From Hydrogenophaga sp. (GTDB lineage Bacteria > Pseudomonadota > Gammaproteobacteria > Burkholderiales > Burkholderiaceae_C), in contig NZ_WVZN01000047.1 in NCBI RefSeq assembly GCF_011772445.1, positions 174,645 through 238,644 of the forward strand: DNA of 64,000 nt. Direction: 5' to 3'. The notes beneath the pieces were generated by a model. It worked only from the letters and a program-made list of their open reading frames with translations, did no database searches and had not been told where the DNA came from. Shown here in pieces: positions 50,081-60,204 of this stretch. Each line of letters begins with the position of its first letter. Position 1 is the first letter of the stretch. A program made the position numbers and the translations under genes.

Positions 50081-50641
50081 TCAGACCGCCATGATGTCCT
50101 GTTCCTTGCTGGTCACGAGCCGGTCCACCTCGGTGATCATGCGGTCGGTCAGCTTCTGGATGTCTTCCTGCGAGCGGCGCTCATCGTCCTCGGAGGCTTC
50201 CTTGTCCTTCACGAGTTTCTTTACCGCCTCGTTGGCGTCCCGGCGCAGGTTGCGAATGGCGATCTTGGCGGCCTCGCCCTCGCCCTTCACAACCTTGGTG
50301 AGTTCGCGGCGGCGCTCTTCGGTCATGGGCGGCATCGGCACACGGATCAGGTCACCCTGCGAGGCGGGATTCAAGCCCAGGTCCGACTCGCGGATCGCCT
50401 TCTCGATCTTGGCGCCCATGCCCTTTTCCCAGGGCGCGACCCCGATGGTGCGGGAGTCCAGCAGCGACAGGTTGGCCACCTGCGACAGCGGCAGCATGGA
50501 GCCGTAGTAGTCGACATGCACCGTGTCGAGCAGCGCAGGGTTGGCGCGGCCGGTGCGCACCTTGGTCAGGCTGTTCTTGAACGCCTCGATCGATTGCTGC
50601 ATCTTGTGCTCGGCGTTCTTGCGGATGTCGGCAATGCTCAT
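50081..50641 (-). CDS. frr: ribosome recycling factor
   Basis: With EF-G splits post-termination ribosomes. 186 residues of the tRNA-mimic fold: long three-helix bundle ([26 protein letters not shown]) and small domain II ([16 protein letters not shown]). Intact. Lies 28 bp after pyrH and 29 bp before uppS. Confidence 0.98.
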   Translation of the reverse strand: MSIADIRKNAEHKMQQSIEAFKNSLTKVRTGRANPALLDTVHVDYYGSMLPLSQVANLSLLDSRTIGVAPWEKGMGAKIEKAIRESDLGLNPASQGDLIRVPMPPMTEERRRELTKVVKGEGEAAKIAIRNLRRDANEAVKKLVKDKEASEDDERRSQEDIQKLTDRMITEVDRLVTSKEQDIMAV

Positions 50642-50669
50642 GTCGTGATCTCCTGTGTGCGACCGGTGT

Positions 50670-51380
50670 TCAGACGTGCACGAGGGTGCCTTCGTCGGCC
50701 CCCATCACCACGTTGCGCAACGCGCCCGGCTTGAAAATGGAAAACACCTTGACGGGCAACTTCTGGTCGCGGCACAGCGCGAACGCCGTGGCGTCCATCA
50801 CCTGCAGGTTGCGGGCCATGGCCTCGTCGAAGGAAATGGTGGTGTAGCGCGTGGCGGCCGGGTCCTTGTTCGGGTCGGCGGTGTACACGCCATCGACCTT
50901 GGTGGCCTTGAGCACCACCTCGGCGCCGATCTCCGCGGCGCGCAGGGCGGCGGCCGTGTCGGTGGTGAAGAAGGGGTTGCCCGTGCCGGCGGCGAACACC
51001 ACCACCTTGCCCTCTTCGAGGTACTGCAGCGCCTTGGGACGCACGTAGGGCTCCACGACCTGCTCGATGCCGATGGCGGACATCACGCGGGCCACCAGGC
51101 CGGCCTTGTTCATGGTGTCGGCCAGCGCCAGCGAGTTCATCACCGTGGCCAGCATGCCCATGTAGTCGGCGGTGGCGCGGTCCATGCCCACCGAGCCGCC
51201 GGCCACGCCGCGGAAGATGTTGCCGCCGCCGATGACGATGGCGACCTGCACACCGAGGCGGGTGACTTCGGCGATCTCGTCGACGATGCGCACGATGGTG
51301 GCGCGGTTGATGCCGAAGGCGTCGTCGCCCATGAGGGCTTCACCGGACAGCTTCAGCAGGATCCGTTGGTAGGCGGGCAT
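50670..51380 (-). CDS. pyrH: uridylate kinase
   Basis: Phosphorylates UMP to UDP with ATP; hexameric amino-acid-kinase fold. 236 residues: [13 protein letters not shown], the [10 protein letters not shown] glycine loop, [17 protein letters not shown] and [17 protein letters not shown]. Starts 145 bp after tsf; a strong hairpin (51482-51507) lies in between. Confidence 0.98.
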   Translation of the reverse strand: MPAYQRILLKLSGEALMGDDAFGINRATIVRIVDEIAEVTRLGVQVAIVIGGGNIFRGVAGGSVGMDRATADYMGMLATVMNSLALADTMNKAGLVARVMSAIGIEQVVEPYVRPKALQYLEEGKVVVFAAGTGNPFFTTDTAAALRAAEIGAEVVLKATKVDGVYTADPNKDPAATRYTTISFDEAMARNLQVMDATAFALCRDQKLPVKVFSIFKPGALRNVVMGADEGTLVHV

Positions 51381-51481
51381 GAAAGGCTTTCAGGATCGGT
51401 TGCGGCGCGGGCAGCCGCCAAGTGTAGCGGTGGGAACGGGGACACCCGGTCTCTCCACCAGTGAAAATCGTCAACGCATAT

Positions 51482-51507
51482 GACAACGGGCCTTGCGGCC
51501 CGTTGTC
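51482..51507 (-). terminator. strong hairpin between tsf and pyrH
   Basis: A perfect 11-bp stem GACAACGGGCC / GGCCCGTTGTC with a 4-nt loop, 19 bp after the tsf stop. No T tract follows immediately on the minus strand, so it may be a weak or protein-dependent terminator, or an mRNA 3'-end stabiliser, separating the ribosomal genes from pyrH-frr. Confidence 0.55.
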
Positions 51508-51525
51508 TGGTGAGGGGAACGCCGA

Positions 51526-52410
51526 TCAGGCGCCCTTGGCCGCCGCGACCTGGGCCGCCACCTCGGCGGCGAAGTCGTCGACCTTCTTCTCGATGCCCTC
51601 GCCCACCACGAACAGGGTGAAGGACTTCACCGTGGTGTTGGCGGCCTTGAGCATCTGCTCCACGGTCTGCTTGTCGTTCTTGACGAAGGGCTGGTTGAAC
51701 AGCGAGACCTCCTTGAGGTACTTCTGCACCGAGCCTTCGATCATCTTGGCCGCGATGTCGGCGGGCTTGCCCGACTCGGCCGCCTTGGCGGTGGCCACCG
51801 AGCGCTCGCGCTCGATCAGTTCGGCCGGCACGTCATTGCTGGTCAGGGCCACAGGCTTCATGGCCGCCACGTGCATGGCCACGTCCTTGGCGGCCGTCTC
51901 GTCGCCATCGAACTCGACGATCACACCGATGCGCGTACCGTGCAGGTAAGCCGCCAGCTTGGCGCCGCTGTAGCGCTTGAAGCGGCGGAACGACATGTTC
52001 TCGCCGATCTTGCCGATCAGGCCCTTGCGCACGTCTTCCAGCGTGGGGCCGAAGCCGTCCTGGCTGTAGGCCAGGGCGCCCAGGGCCTCGATGTCGGCGG
52101 GGTTCTGCTCGGCCACGAGCTTGGCGGCGGCATTGGCCAGCGCCAGGAAGCTGTCGTTCTTGGTGACGAAGTCGGTTTCGCAGTTGACCTCGATCAGCGC
52201 GCCGGCGCTGGCGTTGATGGACGCGGCGACGACGCCTTCGGCCGTGACGCGGCTGGCGGCCTTGCCGGCCTTGGTGCCCAGCTTGACGCGCAGCAGTTCT
52301 TCGGCCTTGGCCATGTCCCCATCGGCCTCGGTCAGGGCCTTCTTGCATTCCATCATGGGGGCGTCGGTCTTGGCGCGCAGCTCAGCGACCATGCTTGCGG
52401 TGATTGCCAT
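51526..52410 (-). CDS. tsf: translation elongation factor Ts
   Basis: Nucleotide exchange factor for EF-Tu. 294 residues: N-terminal UBA-like domain ([22 protein letters not shown]), the Tu-contact motif [11 protein letters not shown], and the coiled-coil and C-terminal modules ([20 protein letters not shown]). Starts 107 bp after rpsB with an intrinsic terminator in the gap, the conserved rpsB-tsf attenuation layout. Confidence 0.98.
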   Translation of the reverse strand: MAITASMVAELRAKTDAPMMECKKALTEADGDMAKAEELLRVKLGTKAGKAASRVTAEGVVAASINASAGALIEVNCETDFVTKNDSFLALANAAAKLVAEQNPADIEALGALAYSQDGFGPTLEDVRKGLIGKIGENMSFRRFKRYSGAKLAAYLHGTRIGVIVEFDGDETAAKDVAMHVAAMKPVALTSNDVPAELIERERSVATAKAAESGKPADIAAKMIEGSVQKYLKEVSLFNQPFVKNDKQTVEQMLKAANTTVKSFTLFVVGEGIEKKVDDFAAEVAAQVAAAKGA

Positions 52411-52474
52411 GTGTGTTCTCCTGGAATCCGGCGCTTCACGGGCGCCGGCGGGTCAATGATGGGTTCCGGTTGTG

Positions 52475-52497
52475 AAAAAGGGGCTACGCGAGCCCCT
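52475..52497 (-). terminator. intrinsic terminator (attenuator) between rpsB and tsf
   Basis: On the minus strand a 7-bp stem AGGGGCT / AGCCCCT with loop CGCGT is followed directly by TTTTT. It lies 20 bp past the rpsB stop. A partial terminator here is known in E. coli, where it lowers tsf relative to rpsB. Confidence 0.8.
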
Positions 52498-52517
52498 CGT
52501 TCGCGAGCGAAACGGAA

Positions 52518-53273
52518 TCAGGCTGCGTCGTCCTGCACTTCGACGAACTCGTCGCCGCCTTCGGCCGCGGCCACGGCCTTGCTCAGGTCGTTCACGGCGT
52601 TGGCGCGGCCTTCCAGCACGGCGTCGGCGATGCCACGGGCGTACAGGGCCACGGCGCGGGCCGAGTCGTCGTTACCGGGGATCACGTAGTCGATGCCCAC
52701 GGGCGAGTGGTTGGTGTCCACCACGCCCACCAGCGGGATGCCCAGCTTCTGGGCCTCGAGCACGGCGATCTTGTGGAAGCCCACGTCGATCACGAAGATG
52801 GCATCGGGCAGCGCGGTCATGTCCTGGATGCCGCCGATGTCCTTCTCGAGTTTCTCCATCTCGCGGTTGAACATGAGCTGTTCTTTCTTGCTCATGCTGT
52901 CCAGACCGGCTTCCTTCTGGGCCTGCATGTCTTTCAGGCGCTTGATGGAGGTCTTGACGGTCTTGAAGTTGGTCAGCATGCCGCCCAGCCAGCGCTGGTC
53001 GACGAAGGGCACGCCGGCGCGGCGCGCTTCCTGGGCCACGATGTCACGCGACTGGCGCTTGGTGCCCACCATCAGCAGGGTGCCGCGGTTGGCGGAGAGC
53101 TGACGCACGAACTTCTGTGCGTCGTGGAACATCGGCAACGTCTTCTCGAGGTTGACGATGTGGATCTTGTTGCGGTGCCCGAAGATGAAGGGCGCCATCT
53201 TGGGGTTCCAGAAGCGGGTCTGGTGACCGAAATGGACACCGGCTTCCAGCATTTCGCGCATGGAAATGGACAT
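52518..53273 (-). CDS. rpsB: 30S ribosomal protein S2
   Basis: Binds the 30S head/body junction and is needed for S1 assembly. 251 residues starting [20 protein letters not shown], with the signature [21 protein letters not shown] (in two parts) and [21 protein letters not shown]. An acidic C-terminal tail ([14 protein letters not shown]) is present. I start at the ATG at 53273, because longer frames upstream have no homology. First gene of the long minus-strand cluster; a TATAAT box lies about 160 bp upstream. Confidence 0.98.
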   Translation of the reverse strand: MSISMREMLEAGVHFGHQTRFWNPKMAPFIFGHRNKIHIVNLEKTLPMFHDAQKFVRQLSANRGTLLMVGTKRQSRDIVAQEARRAGVPFVDQRWLGGMLTNFKTVKTSIKRLKDMQAQKEAGLDSMSKKEQLMFNREMEKLEKDIGGIQDMTALPDAIFVIDVGFHKIAVLEAQKLGIPLVGVVDTNHSPVGIDYVIPGNDDSARAVALYARGIADAVLEGRANAVNDLSKAVAAAEGGDEFVEVQDDAA

Positions 53274-53430
53274 GAGTTGTTTCCAAAGGTTAGGTCTAAA
53301 ATCCGGCCCCGATCGCGGCGGTGGCGGGTGGAGAAACCACCATGACCGACGCGACACCCGGATGGGCCGGTTTGCGATTGACTCCGCACCGACGGGCTTC
53401 CGTTGAAGCCAACAAGCGCAAAGCCTGTCG

Positions 53431-53436
53431 ATTATA
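53431..53436 (-). promoter_or_regulatory. rpsB: consensus -10 box (TATAAT) of the rpsB promoter
   Basis: A perfect minus-strand TATAAT in a GC-rich spacer, giving an rpsB leader of about 150 nt. The -35 region is not recognisable. The long leader (53274-53424) is the expected place for S2 autoregulation, though I could not fold a known motif. Confidence 0.6.
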
Positions 53437-53478
53437 GCACCCGCCCCCCGGGCATCCTCCCTCCTCCTCTCCCTCCGA

Positions 53479-54732
53479 ATGAATATCGCCATCGTGGGCG
53501 CAGGCGTCTGCGGCGTGACCACCGCCCATGAACTGTTGAACGACGGCCACGCCGTGACTCTGTACGAGAGGCGCGGCACACCCGCCGAGGAAGCGAGCTT
53601 CGCCCCGGCCGGACTGGTGTCCACCGCCTGGGCCCTGGCCTGGGCCGGGCCCGAGTTGCGCCTGCACGCCCCCTGGGCGGCACCCGGCCCGGGCGTGCGC
53701 TGGCGCGCGGGCCTGGACGGCAGCGCCTGGCGCTGGTGGCGCGGCTGGCGGCGCGAGGAGCGACGGCGCGGGAACGACGCCCTGCTGGCCGTGCGCGAAC
53801 TGATCGATCAGGGCCTGGAGCGCCAGATCGAACTGACCAGCGAACTCGACCTCGACCACGACCGCAGCGACGACATGCTGGTGCTGCTGAGCGACGCTCG
53901 CGAAGCCGCTGGCGCGCAGGCCGCGATCGATCGCTTGCGCGGCCTGGGCCTCGAGTTGCGTTCGGTTTCCGCGGAGGAGGCGCGCGTCATCGAGCCCGCG
54001 CTCGCCACGTCCGCCCCCCTGCATTCCGGTGTGCACCTGCGCGGCCCCGCGGTGGCCAACTGCCGGGAATGGACAATGCTGATGCGCCACCGCGTGGCCC
54101 GCCTGGGCGGTGCGCTGCGGCTGCGAACCGGCGTGAACACCCTGCGGCCCGACGCGGGTGGCTGGCGGGTGAGCGCCTCCGACGGGAGCGAGGAGCGCTT
54201 CGATGCGGTGGTGATGTGCGCCGGGGTGGGTGCGGAGGATCTGCTGGCCGGCCTGGGTCTGCCCATCCCGTGGACGGTGCTGTGGTCGCACTCGCTGAGC
54301 GCCGGCCTGCGCGAGCCCATGGACGCACCGGTGTCGGCCGTGCTTGACCTGAAGGCGCGCGTCGCCATCGCCCGCCTCGGTCAGCGCGTGCGCGCCTCGG
54401 GCGGCGCCGATCTCGGCGGCTCGGCCGCCGGCACCGACCCGGCGAGCGTGCACCGGCTGGGGCAGGTGCTGTCGCACTGGTTTCCGGCGGCGGCCCGCTT
54501 TTCGGGGCCCCAGGCCTCGGTGCAGAGCTGGCGCGGCGCCATCGTCGTGTCCAACGACGGGTTGCCCCTGATCGGCCCGAGCCGCCTGCCCGGCCTGTGG
54601 CTGAACCTGGCACACGGCGCAGCTGGCTGGGCCATGGCCTGCGGCGCGGCGCGCCGCCTGGCCGACGCCATCCCGCACGGCGCCGCCCAAGCCCAGGCCA
54701 CGCCATTTTCTCCCGCGCGTGTGGGCCTCTGA
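53479..54732 (+). CDS. DadA-like FAD-dependent D-amino-acid dehydrogenase/oxidase
   Basis: 417-residue member of the DAO family. N-terminal FAD fold [29 protein letters not shown] and the DadA-like [10 protein letters not shown], middle substrate domain, and a C-terminal FAD contact near [23 protein letters not shown]. It probably oxidises a D-amino acid or related imino acid and passes electrons to the respiratory chain; which substrate is unknown. Divergent from rpsB, 20 bp upstream of the NAD(P)HX repair gene. No clear ribosome site precedes the ATG. Confidence 0.86.
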   Translation: MNIAIVGAGVCGVTTAHELLNDGHAVTLYERRGTPAEEASFAPAGLVSTAWALAWAGPELRLHAPWAAPGPGVRWRAGLDGSAWRWWRGWRREERRRGNDALLAVRELIDQGLERQIELTSELDLDHDRSDDMLVLLSDAREAAGAQAAIDRLRGLGLELRSVSAEEARVIEPALATSAPLHSGVHLRGPAVANCREWTMLMRHRVARLGGALRLRTGVNTLRPDAGGWRVSASDGSEERFDAVVMCAGVGAEDLLAGLGLPIPWTVLWSHSLSAGLREPMDAPVSAVLDLKARVAIARLGQRVRASGGADLGGSAAGTDPASVHRLGQVLSHWFPAAARFSGPQASVQSWRGAIVVSNDGLPLIGPSRLPGLWLNLAHGAAGWAMACGAARRLADAIPHGAAQAQATPFSPARVGL

Positions 54733-54752
54733 GCCGAGGATCGCGTGGTGAA

Positions 54753-56270
54753 ATGTCCGCCATGCGAGCCTTGCGCCCCGACCAACTCGAATCGCTGCAC
54801 GACACGGCGACCACGCGCGCGCTCGAACAGGCCCTGTCGGCTGCGCTGCCACCGCACACGCTGATGGCGCGCGCGGGCGAAGCGGTGGCCCGCCTGGCAC
54901 TGGCCTGGCGGCCGCACGCGCGGCGCCTGTGGGTCGCCTGCGGCCCGGGCAACAACGGCGGCGACGGTCTGGTCGCCGCGCGCCACCTGCTGCAGACGAC
55001 ACCCACCGCCTGGCGCGAGGTCGTGGTGACGCTTGACGCGGATCCCCAGCGCCTGCCACCCGACGCCGCCTGGGCGCTGCGCGAAGCCGTGGCGGCCGGC
55101 GTGACGCTGCAGCCCGAACCACCCGCCGCGCCCGAGCTGATCATCGACGCCCTGCTGGGCCTGGGCGCCCGACCGCCCGGCGACGATGCACTTGGCGCGC
55201 GCGTGCGCCAGGTGCGCGAGCACCGTTCGCCGGTGCTGTGCGTGGACCTGCCCAGCGGTCTGCTGGCCGACACCGGTCATGACCCGCTGGGTTTCGCCGC
55301 TGACGCCGGGCCACGGCAGACGCTGAGCCTGCTCACCCTCAAGCCCGGCCTGTTCACTGCCAGGGGACGCGATGCCGCGGGCGCCGTGTGGTTCGATGAC
55401 CTGGGGGCCGCCGCAGAGGCCGTGCCCCCCACCGCCTGGTGGGGCGGTCATCTGGCGGCCGAGGCGGACAAGGTCCGCGATCCGCACGCCGCACACAAGG
55501 GCAGTTATGGCGACGTCGGCGTGCTGGGCGGGCAATTGCCGGGCGGCGGCATCGGCATGGCGGGTGCCGCGGTGCTGGCGGCGCGGGCCGCCTTGCACGC
55601 TGGCGCCGGGCGCGTGTACCTGGCGCTGGTCGGTAACGGCGACGCGCCCGCCTTCGACCCAGTCTGTCCCGAACTGATGCTGCGGCGGCCCGCCGCCCTG
55701 CTTGCCGCCGACCAGCCGACCCCGCCGGTGCTCGTGGCAGGCTGCGGCGGGGGTGAGGCGATCCGCGAGTGGCTGTCCCTCGCCCTCGCCTGCCCGCGAC
55801 TCGTGATCGACGCCGACGGCCTCAACGCCCTGGCCCACGACACCGCGCTGCAGCGCCTGACGCAGCGCCGCCAGGCGCGCGGCTGGGTCACGGTGCTCAC
55901 CCCCCATCCCCCGGAAGCCGCGCGCCTGCTGGGCATCGGCACGGCCGAGGTGATGGCCGACCGCTTGGCCAGCGCGCGCCAGCTCAGCGAGCGCTTTGGC
56001 GCCATCGCAGTGCTCAAGGGCTCGGGCACCGTGGTGGCGGAGCCCGGGCGCGCGCCCTGGATCAATGCCACGGGCAACGCCCGCCTGGCCACCGCTGGCA
56101 CAGGTGACGCCCTGGCGGGGATGATCGGTGCCGCCCTGGCGCGACCACACGACGACGCTGCCGAAGCGGTGCGCCGCGCCGTGGCGGCACACGGCGCACT
56201 GGCCGATCGCTGGCCCGAAGGCGCGGCGCTCACGGCCGGGCGCCTGGCGCTGGCGGCCCGCCCGCTCTGA
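54753..56270 (+). CDS. nnr: bifunctional NAD(P)HX epimerase / ADP-dependent NAD(P)HX dehydratase
   Basis: Repairs hydrated NADH and NADPH. 505 residues: N-terminal YjeF epimerase domain (about 1-215) with CGPGNNGGDGLVAARHLL, then ribokinase-like dehydratase domain (about 225-500) with HKGSYGDVGVLGG, LVIDADGLNAL, VLTPHPPEAARLLG and the GTGDALAGMIGA anion hole and Asp. Two starts, 54753 and 54762, are close; 54753 is used as the longer ATG with GAGGA upstream. It follows the DadA-like gene by 20 bp. Confidence 0.95.
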   Translation: MSAMRALRPDQLESLHDTATTRALEQALSAALPPHTLMARAGEAVARLALAWRPHARRLWVACGPGNNGGDGLVAARHLLQTTPTAWREVVVTLDADPQRLPPDAAWALREAVAAGVTLQPEPPAAPELIIDALLGLGARPPGDDALGARVRQVREHRSPVLCVDLPSGLLADTGHDPLGFAADAGPRQTLSLLTLKPGLFTARGRDAAGAVWFDDLGAAAEAVPPTAWWGGHLAAEADKVRDPHAAHKGSYGDVGVLGGQLPGGGIGMAGAAVLAARAALHAGAGRVYLALVGNGDAPAFDPVCPELMLRRPAALLAADQPTPPVLVAGCGGGEAIREWLSLALACPRLVIDADGLNALAHDTALQRLTQRRQARGWVTVLTPHPPEAARLLGIGTAEVMADRLASARQLSERFGAIAVLKGSGTVVAEPGRAPWINATGNARLATAGTGDALAGMIGAALARPHDDAAEAVRRAVAAHGALADRWPEGAALTAGRLALAARPL

Positions 56271-56288
56271 TCCACCGCGAGGTGCGGA

Positions 56289-56819
56289 TCAGCCCAGCAG
56301 CATCAGGCCCACCTGCAGGGCGATGATCACCACCAGCACCGACAGGTCCACACCGCCCACGAGCGGGATCACGCGCCGCACCGGCGCGACGATGGGCGAG
56401 CACAGCCGGTCGAGAAGGCCCATCACCGGCGAACGCGGCTGCACCCACGACAGAATCGCGTAGACGATCAGCAGCAGCATCAGGCCCTGAAGCAGGTCGC
56501 GCACCAGGAAGCGCAACCCCAGCACCGGTACAGCGGCCCACGGCACCTCGCCACCCGAGGCGATCAGCAACCACAGCGTCGCATGCACCAGCGCCAGCAG
56601 CACCGCGGCCACCAGGCTGGCGCCGTCGATGCGGCCTTTGGCGATGACCGCGGGCAGCACGCGGCGCAGTGGCTGCACCAGCCAGTCGGTGATGGCCATC
56701 ACGAATCGCCCGGGCTGCGCCTGCATGGGCACGCGCAGGTGGTTCATCCAGGCGCGCAGCAGGGCCGCGGCCACGAGGAAGAAAAAGAAGGTGTCGAGGA
56801 GGAAGAGCAGGACGCGCAT
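56289..56819 (-). CDS. YggT family membrane protein
   Basis: 176 residues with two YGGT repeats, each a pair of membrane helices: about 4-24 (LLFLLDTFFFFLVAAALLRA), 68-88 (LVAAVLLALVHATLWLLIA), 105-127 (FLVRDLLQGLMLLLIVYAI) and 150-172. Each repeat holds the SWVQPRSPVMGLLDRLCSPIVAPVRRVIP-type motif, seen clearly in the second one. The family is linked to cell division or osmotic tolerance in some bacteria, but no activity is known. Convergent with the NAD(P)HX repair gene. Confidence 0.9.
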   Translation of the reverse strand: MRVLLFLLDTFFFFLVAAALLRAWMNHLRVPMQAQPGRFVMAITDWLVQPLRRVLPAVIAKGRIDGASLVAAVLLALVHATLWLLIASGGEVPWAAVPVLGLRFLVRDLLQGLMLLLIVYAILSWVQPRSPVMGLLDRLCSPIVAPVRRVIPLVGGVDLSVLVVIIALQVGLMLLG

Positions 56820-56829
56820 GCCGGCGAGT

Positions 56830-57747
56830 TTAGGTCGTCAGGCGCAGACCGGCACGCGGCGGGCGCGGATCGAGTTCCAGTCCGGCGTCGAAGCGGCGCA
56901 TGGCCTCGGCACGGGAGGCCTCGAGGAAGTCCAGCATGATGGGTGAACTGTCGACCAGGGCCTGGCGGCCGCGATGGAACTCCGGGTGCCACTGCACGCC
57001 ACGGGCGTAGGCATCGCCGGTCCAGCGGATCGCCTCGACCAGACCGTCGAGCGAGGACACCGCCTCCACCACGATGCCCTTGCCCAGATCAGCCACCGCC
57101 TGGTGGTGGATGCTGGTGACGCGCAGTTGCGTGGACCCGGGATACAGCTCGGTGAGCGGCGATCCCTGGACGAAGGTCACGTCGTGCTCGAACTGGTCGT
57201 AAAGGTCCACGTCGACGTGCTCGTGCGCGGCCGGGCACTGCGTCGCGATGTCCTGGAACAGGGTGCCGCCGAAGGCCACGTTGAGCAGTTGCGCGCCGCG
57301 GCAAACGCCCAGCACCGGCTTTTTTTGCGCCAGAAAGCAGCGCAGCAAGGCCAGCTCGTATCGATCGCGCACCACGTCGCCGCGCCATTCTTCGCGCAGC
57401 GGCTCCTGGCCATAGGTTTCGGGGGCGACGTCCGCCCCACCCTGCAGCACTAGCGCGTCGAGTTCCTGCACCATGTGCTCGACCTTGAGGTGCCGCGCCG
57501 CGAACTGGGCGTCCTGCGTGACGGCCGGCACCATGAAGGCCACAGCGCCGTGCGCCATGATCCAGTGCGCCAGCGAGGACTCGATGTACTGCAGGTTCTT
57601 GTTGCGAAAACCCAGCTCGGGCGGCACGTGGTGCATGAGCCGCGCGGACACGCCGATGCGCAAGGGGCGCTCACGGTCGACGCGCGCCGGCTTGCGGGCG
57701 GCGGCACTCCCCTGGCCGCCCTTCGCGCTCATCGCGGCCGTCGTCAT
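56830..57747 (-). CDS. class-I glutamine-amidotransferase-like hydrolase (gamma-glutamyl-GABA hydrolase / PuuD type)
   Basis: 305-residue peptidase C26 family protein. Nucleophile Cys in VLGVCRGAQLLNVAFGG, with the catalytic His and Glu in ARGVQWHPEFH; ALVLQGGADVAPETYGQ is the family oxyanion region. The N-terminal 25 residues are basic and low-complexity. The start at 57747 overlaps the rnr stop as ATGA, which makes it translationally coupled to RNase R; a second ATG at 57732 gives a slightly shorter protein. Substrate is probably a gamma-glutamyl amine, which is inferred from the family. Confidence 0.88.
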   Translation of the reverse strand: MTTAAMSAKGGQGSAAARKPARVDRERPLRIGVSARLMHHVPPELGFRNKNLQYIESSLAHWIMAHGAVAFMVPAVTQDAQFAARHLKVEHMVQELDALVLQGGADVAPETYGQEPLREEWRGDVVRDRYELALLRCFLAQKKPVLGVCRGAQLLNVAFGGTLFQDIATQCPAAHEHVDVDLYDQFEHDVTFVQGSPLTELYPGSTQLRVTSIHHQAVADLGKGIVVEAVSSLDGLVEAIRWTGDAYARGVQWHPEFHRGRQALVDSSPIMLDFLEASRAEAMRRFDAGLELDPRPPRAGLRLTT

Positions 57748-59993
57748 CGCTGGCCTCGTCGAGAACGCGACGGCCCGGCGCGCGTGGGTTTTGCGGCCGA
57801 CTTCTTGCCGGCGGCGCGGCGCACCGCGGCCTTGAGGTCCGGCACGGGCGCGTTCGATCGGGCCTTGCCGCCGCGGCGCTCCTGCCGAGTGGCGCCGGCC
57901 GCGCCGAGATCGCCTCCCGTCTTGTCGCGCATGGCCTTGAGTACCACGTCGTCGTCGCCACTGACGAGGCGGAAATCGATGCGGCGGCCGTCGAGGTCGA
58001 CGCGGCTGACCTGCACCTGCACCCGCGAGCCCAGGGCGTAGCGGATGCCCGTGCGCTCGCCCCTCAGTTCCTGGCGCGCCTCGTCGAAACGGAAGTACTC
58101 GCCGCCCAGCTCGGTGATGTGCACGAGGCCTTCCACGTACATCGCATCCAGCGTGACGAAGATGCCGAAGCTCGTGACGGCGCTCACCACGCCCGAGAAC
58201 ACCTCGCCCAGGTGCTCGCGCATGTACTTGCACTTGAGCCAGGCCTCCACGTCGCGGCTGGCCTCGTCGGCGCGGCGCTCGTTGGCGCTGCAGTGCAGCC
58301 CCGCGGCCTGCCAGGCCACGGTGTCGGCCGACGGCTTGCGCGCGTTGGGCGCGGGTGGCTTCACCCGGCTGGCCAGGCGCTTGCTGAGCTTGGCGTGCGC
58401 CTCGCCGGGCGTGGGCAGCGCGGGCAACTGGTACTTCTGCTTGTGCAGGATCGCCTTGATCACGCGGTGCACCAGCAGATCGGGGTAGCGGCGGATCGGG
58501 CTGGTGAAGTGGGTGTAGGCCTCGAAGGCCAGGCCGAAATGGCCGCTGTTGATCGGCGTATAGATCGCCTGCTGCATGGAACGCAGCAGCATGGTATGGA
58601 TCTGCTGGGCGTCCGCGCGCTCCTTGGTGGCCTCGGCGATCTGCTGGAACTCGCCGGGCTTGGGCTCATCGCTCACCGAGGCGGGCACGCCCATGGCCTT
58701 GAGGTAGTTGCGCAGCGTCTCGAGCTTTTCTGGCGTGGGGCCTTCGTGCACGCGGAACAGGCCCGGGTGCTTGCCCTGTTCGATGAACTCGGCCGAGCAC
58801 ACGTTCGCCGCCAGCATGGCCTCTTCGATGAGCTTGTGCGCGTCGTTGCGCGTGCGCGGCACGATGCGTTCGATGCGGCCCGATTCGTCGCAGACGATCT
58901 GGGTTTCCACCGTCTCGAAATCCACCGCGCCACGGGCGTTGCGGGCCGACAGCAAGGCGCGGTACACGTCGTGCAGGTTCAAGAGATAGGGCACCAGCGG
59001 CTTGCGGTTCATGGCCTCGGGGCCGCGCGTGTTCTGCAGGATCGCCGCCACCTCGGTGTAGGTGAAGCGCGCGTGGCTGAACATCACCGCCGGGTAGAAC
59101 TGGTAGGCGTGGATCTCGCCGCGCGCGGTGACGAGCATGTCGCAAACCATGCACAAGCGCTCCACCCCGGGGTTGAGCGAGCACAAGCCGTTGGACAGCT
59201 TCTCCGGCAGCATGGGGATCACGCGGCGCGGGAAATACACCGAGGTCGCGCGGTCGTAAGCGTCCACGTCGATGGGCGAGCCCGTCTGCACGTAGTGGCT
59301 CACGTCGGCGATGGCCACCAGCAGCCGCCAGCCCTTGGCCTTGCCGACCTTTGCCGGCTCGCAATACACGGCGTCGTCGAAGTCGCGCGCGTCCTCGCCA
59401 TCGATCGTCACCAGCGGCACATCGCGCAAGTCCACACGGTGGCGCAGATCGTTCGGGCGCACGTGATCGGGCAAGGCCCGCGCCTGTGCCATCGCCGTCT
59501 GCGAGAACTCATGCGGCACGCCGTACTTGCGCACCGCGATCTCGATCTCCATGCCCGGGTCGTCGATTTCGCCGAGCACTTCCTTCACGCGCCCCACGGG
59601 CTGGCCATACAAGGCGGGTGGCTCGGTGAGCTCGACCACCACCACTTGCCCGGGCTTGGCCGAGCCCGTGGCGCCCTTGGGGATCAGCACGTCCTGCCCG
59701 TAGCGCTTGTCTTCGGGCGCCACGAGCCACACGCCGCCTTCCTGAAGCAAGCGCCCGATGATGGGCGCGTCGGAACGCTCGATGATTTCTGTGACGCGGC
59801 CCTCGGGCCGACCCTTGCGGTCGAGCCGCACGATGCGGGCCTTCACGCGGTCCTTGTGCAGGACCGCGCGCATTTCGTTGGAAGGGAGGTAGATGTCGGG
59901 TTGACCGTCGTCGCGGACAACGAAACCGTGTCCATCACGGTGTCCGGACACGACACCTTCGAATTCGGCCAACAGGCTGTTTTTTTCGCTCAC
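57744..59993 (-). CDS. rnr: ribonuclease R
   Basis: 3'-5' processive exoribonuclease that unwinds structured RNA. 749 residues: cold-shock domains (EFEGVVSGHRDGHGFVVRDDG, about 8-75 and following), RNB catalytic domain with the metal-binding DGEDARDFDDAVY, an S1 domain (about 600-690, GEVFSGVVSAVTSFGIFVTLD), and a basic tail rich in Lys, Arg and Ala (about 700-749) typical of RNase R. The C-terminal end overlaps the amidotransferase start. Confidence 0.96.
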   Translation of the reverse strand: MSEKNSLLAEFEGVVSGHRDGHGFVVRDDGQPDIYLPSNEMRAVLHKDRVKARIVRLDRKGRPEGRVTEIIERSDAPIIGRLLQEGGVWLVAPEDKRYGQDVLIPKGATGSAKPGQVVVVELTEPPALYGQPVGRVKEVLGEIDDPGMEIEIAVRKYGVPHEFSQTAMAQARALPDHVRPNDLRHRVDLRDVPLVTIDGEDARDFDDAVYCEPAKVGKAKGWRLLVAIADVSHYVQTGSPIDVDAYDRATSVYFPRRVIPMLPEKLSNGLCSLNPGVERLCMVCDMLVTARGEIHAYQFYPAVMFSHARFTYTEVAAILQNTRGPEAMNRKPLVPYLLNLHDVYRALLSARNARGAVDFETVETQIVCDESGRIERIVPRTRNDAHKLIEEAMLAANVCSAEFIEQGKHPGLFRVHEGPTPEKLETLRNYLKAMGVPASVSDEPKPGEFQQIAEATKERADAQQIHTMLLRSMQQAIYTPINSGHFGLAFEAYTHFTSPIRRYPDLLVHRVIKAILHKQKYQLPALPTPGEAHAKLSKRLASRVKPPAPNARKPSADTVAWQAAGLHCSANERRADEASRDVEAWLKCKYMREHLGEVFSGVVSAVTSFGIFVTLDAMYVEGLVHITELGGEYFRFDEARQELRGERTGIRYALGSRVQVQVSRVDLDGRRIDFRLVSGDDDVVLKAMRDKTGGDLGAAGATRQERRGGKARSNAPVPDLKAAVRRAAGKKSAAKPTRAGPSRSRRGQR

Positions 59994-60004
59994 TGTTTCT
60001 CTGC

Positions 60005-60010
60005 TATACT
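60005..60010 (+). promoter_or_regulatory. probable -10 box (TATACT) of the tRNA-Leu gene
   Basis: TATACT stands 17 bp upstream of the mature tRNA 5' end, in the spacer after the divergent rnr start. A T-rich stretch about 17 bp before it could serve as a poor -35 element. Confidence 0.5.
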
Positions 60011-60026
60011 GCTGGTTTCCTGAGAT

Positions 60027-60111
<85 letters not shown>

Positions 60112-60119
60112 TCATATAA

Positions 60120-60152
60120 GGGCTTGCAGTCATCAGACTGCAGGCCTTTTTT
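60120..60152 (+). terminator. intrinsic terminator of the tRNA-Leu gene
   Basis: Stem GGCTTGCAGTC / GACTGCAGGCC (10 to 11 pairs with one mismatch) with loop ATCA, followed by seven T residues, 9 nt past the CCA end. Confidence 0.88.
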
Positions 60153-60204
60153 CTTTGCGGCGTGCGGCCCGGGGCCAGGCAGCCCCGCGTTTTGATCGAA
60201 CAGA

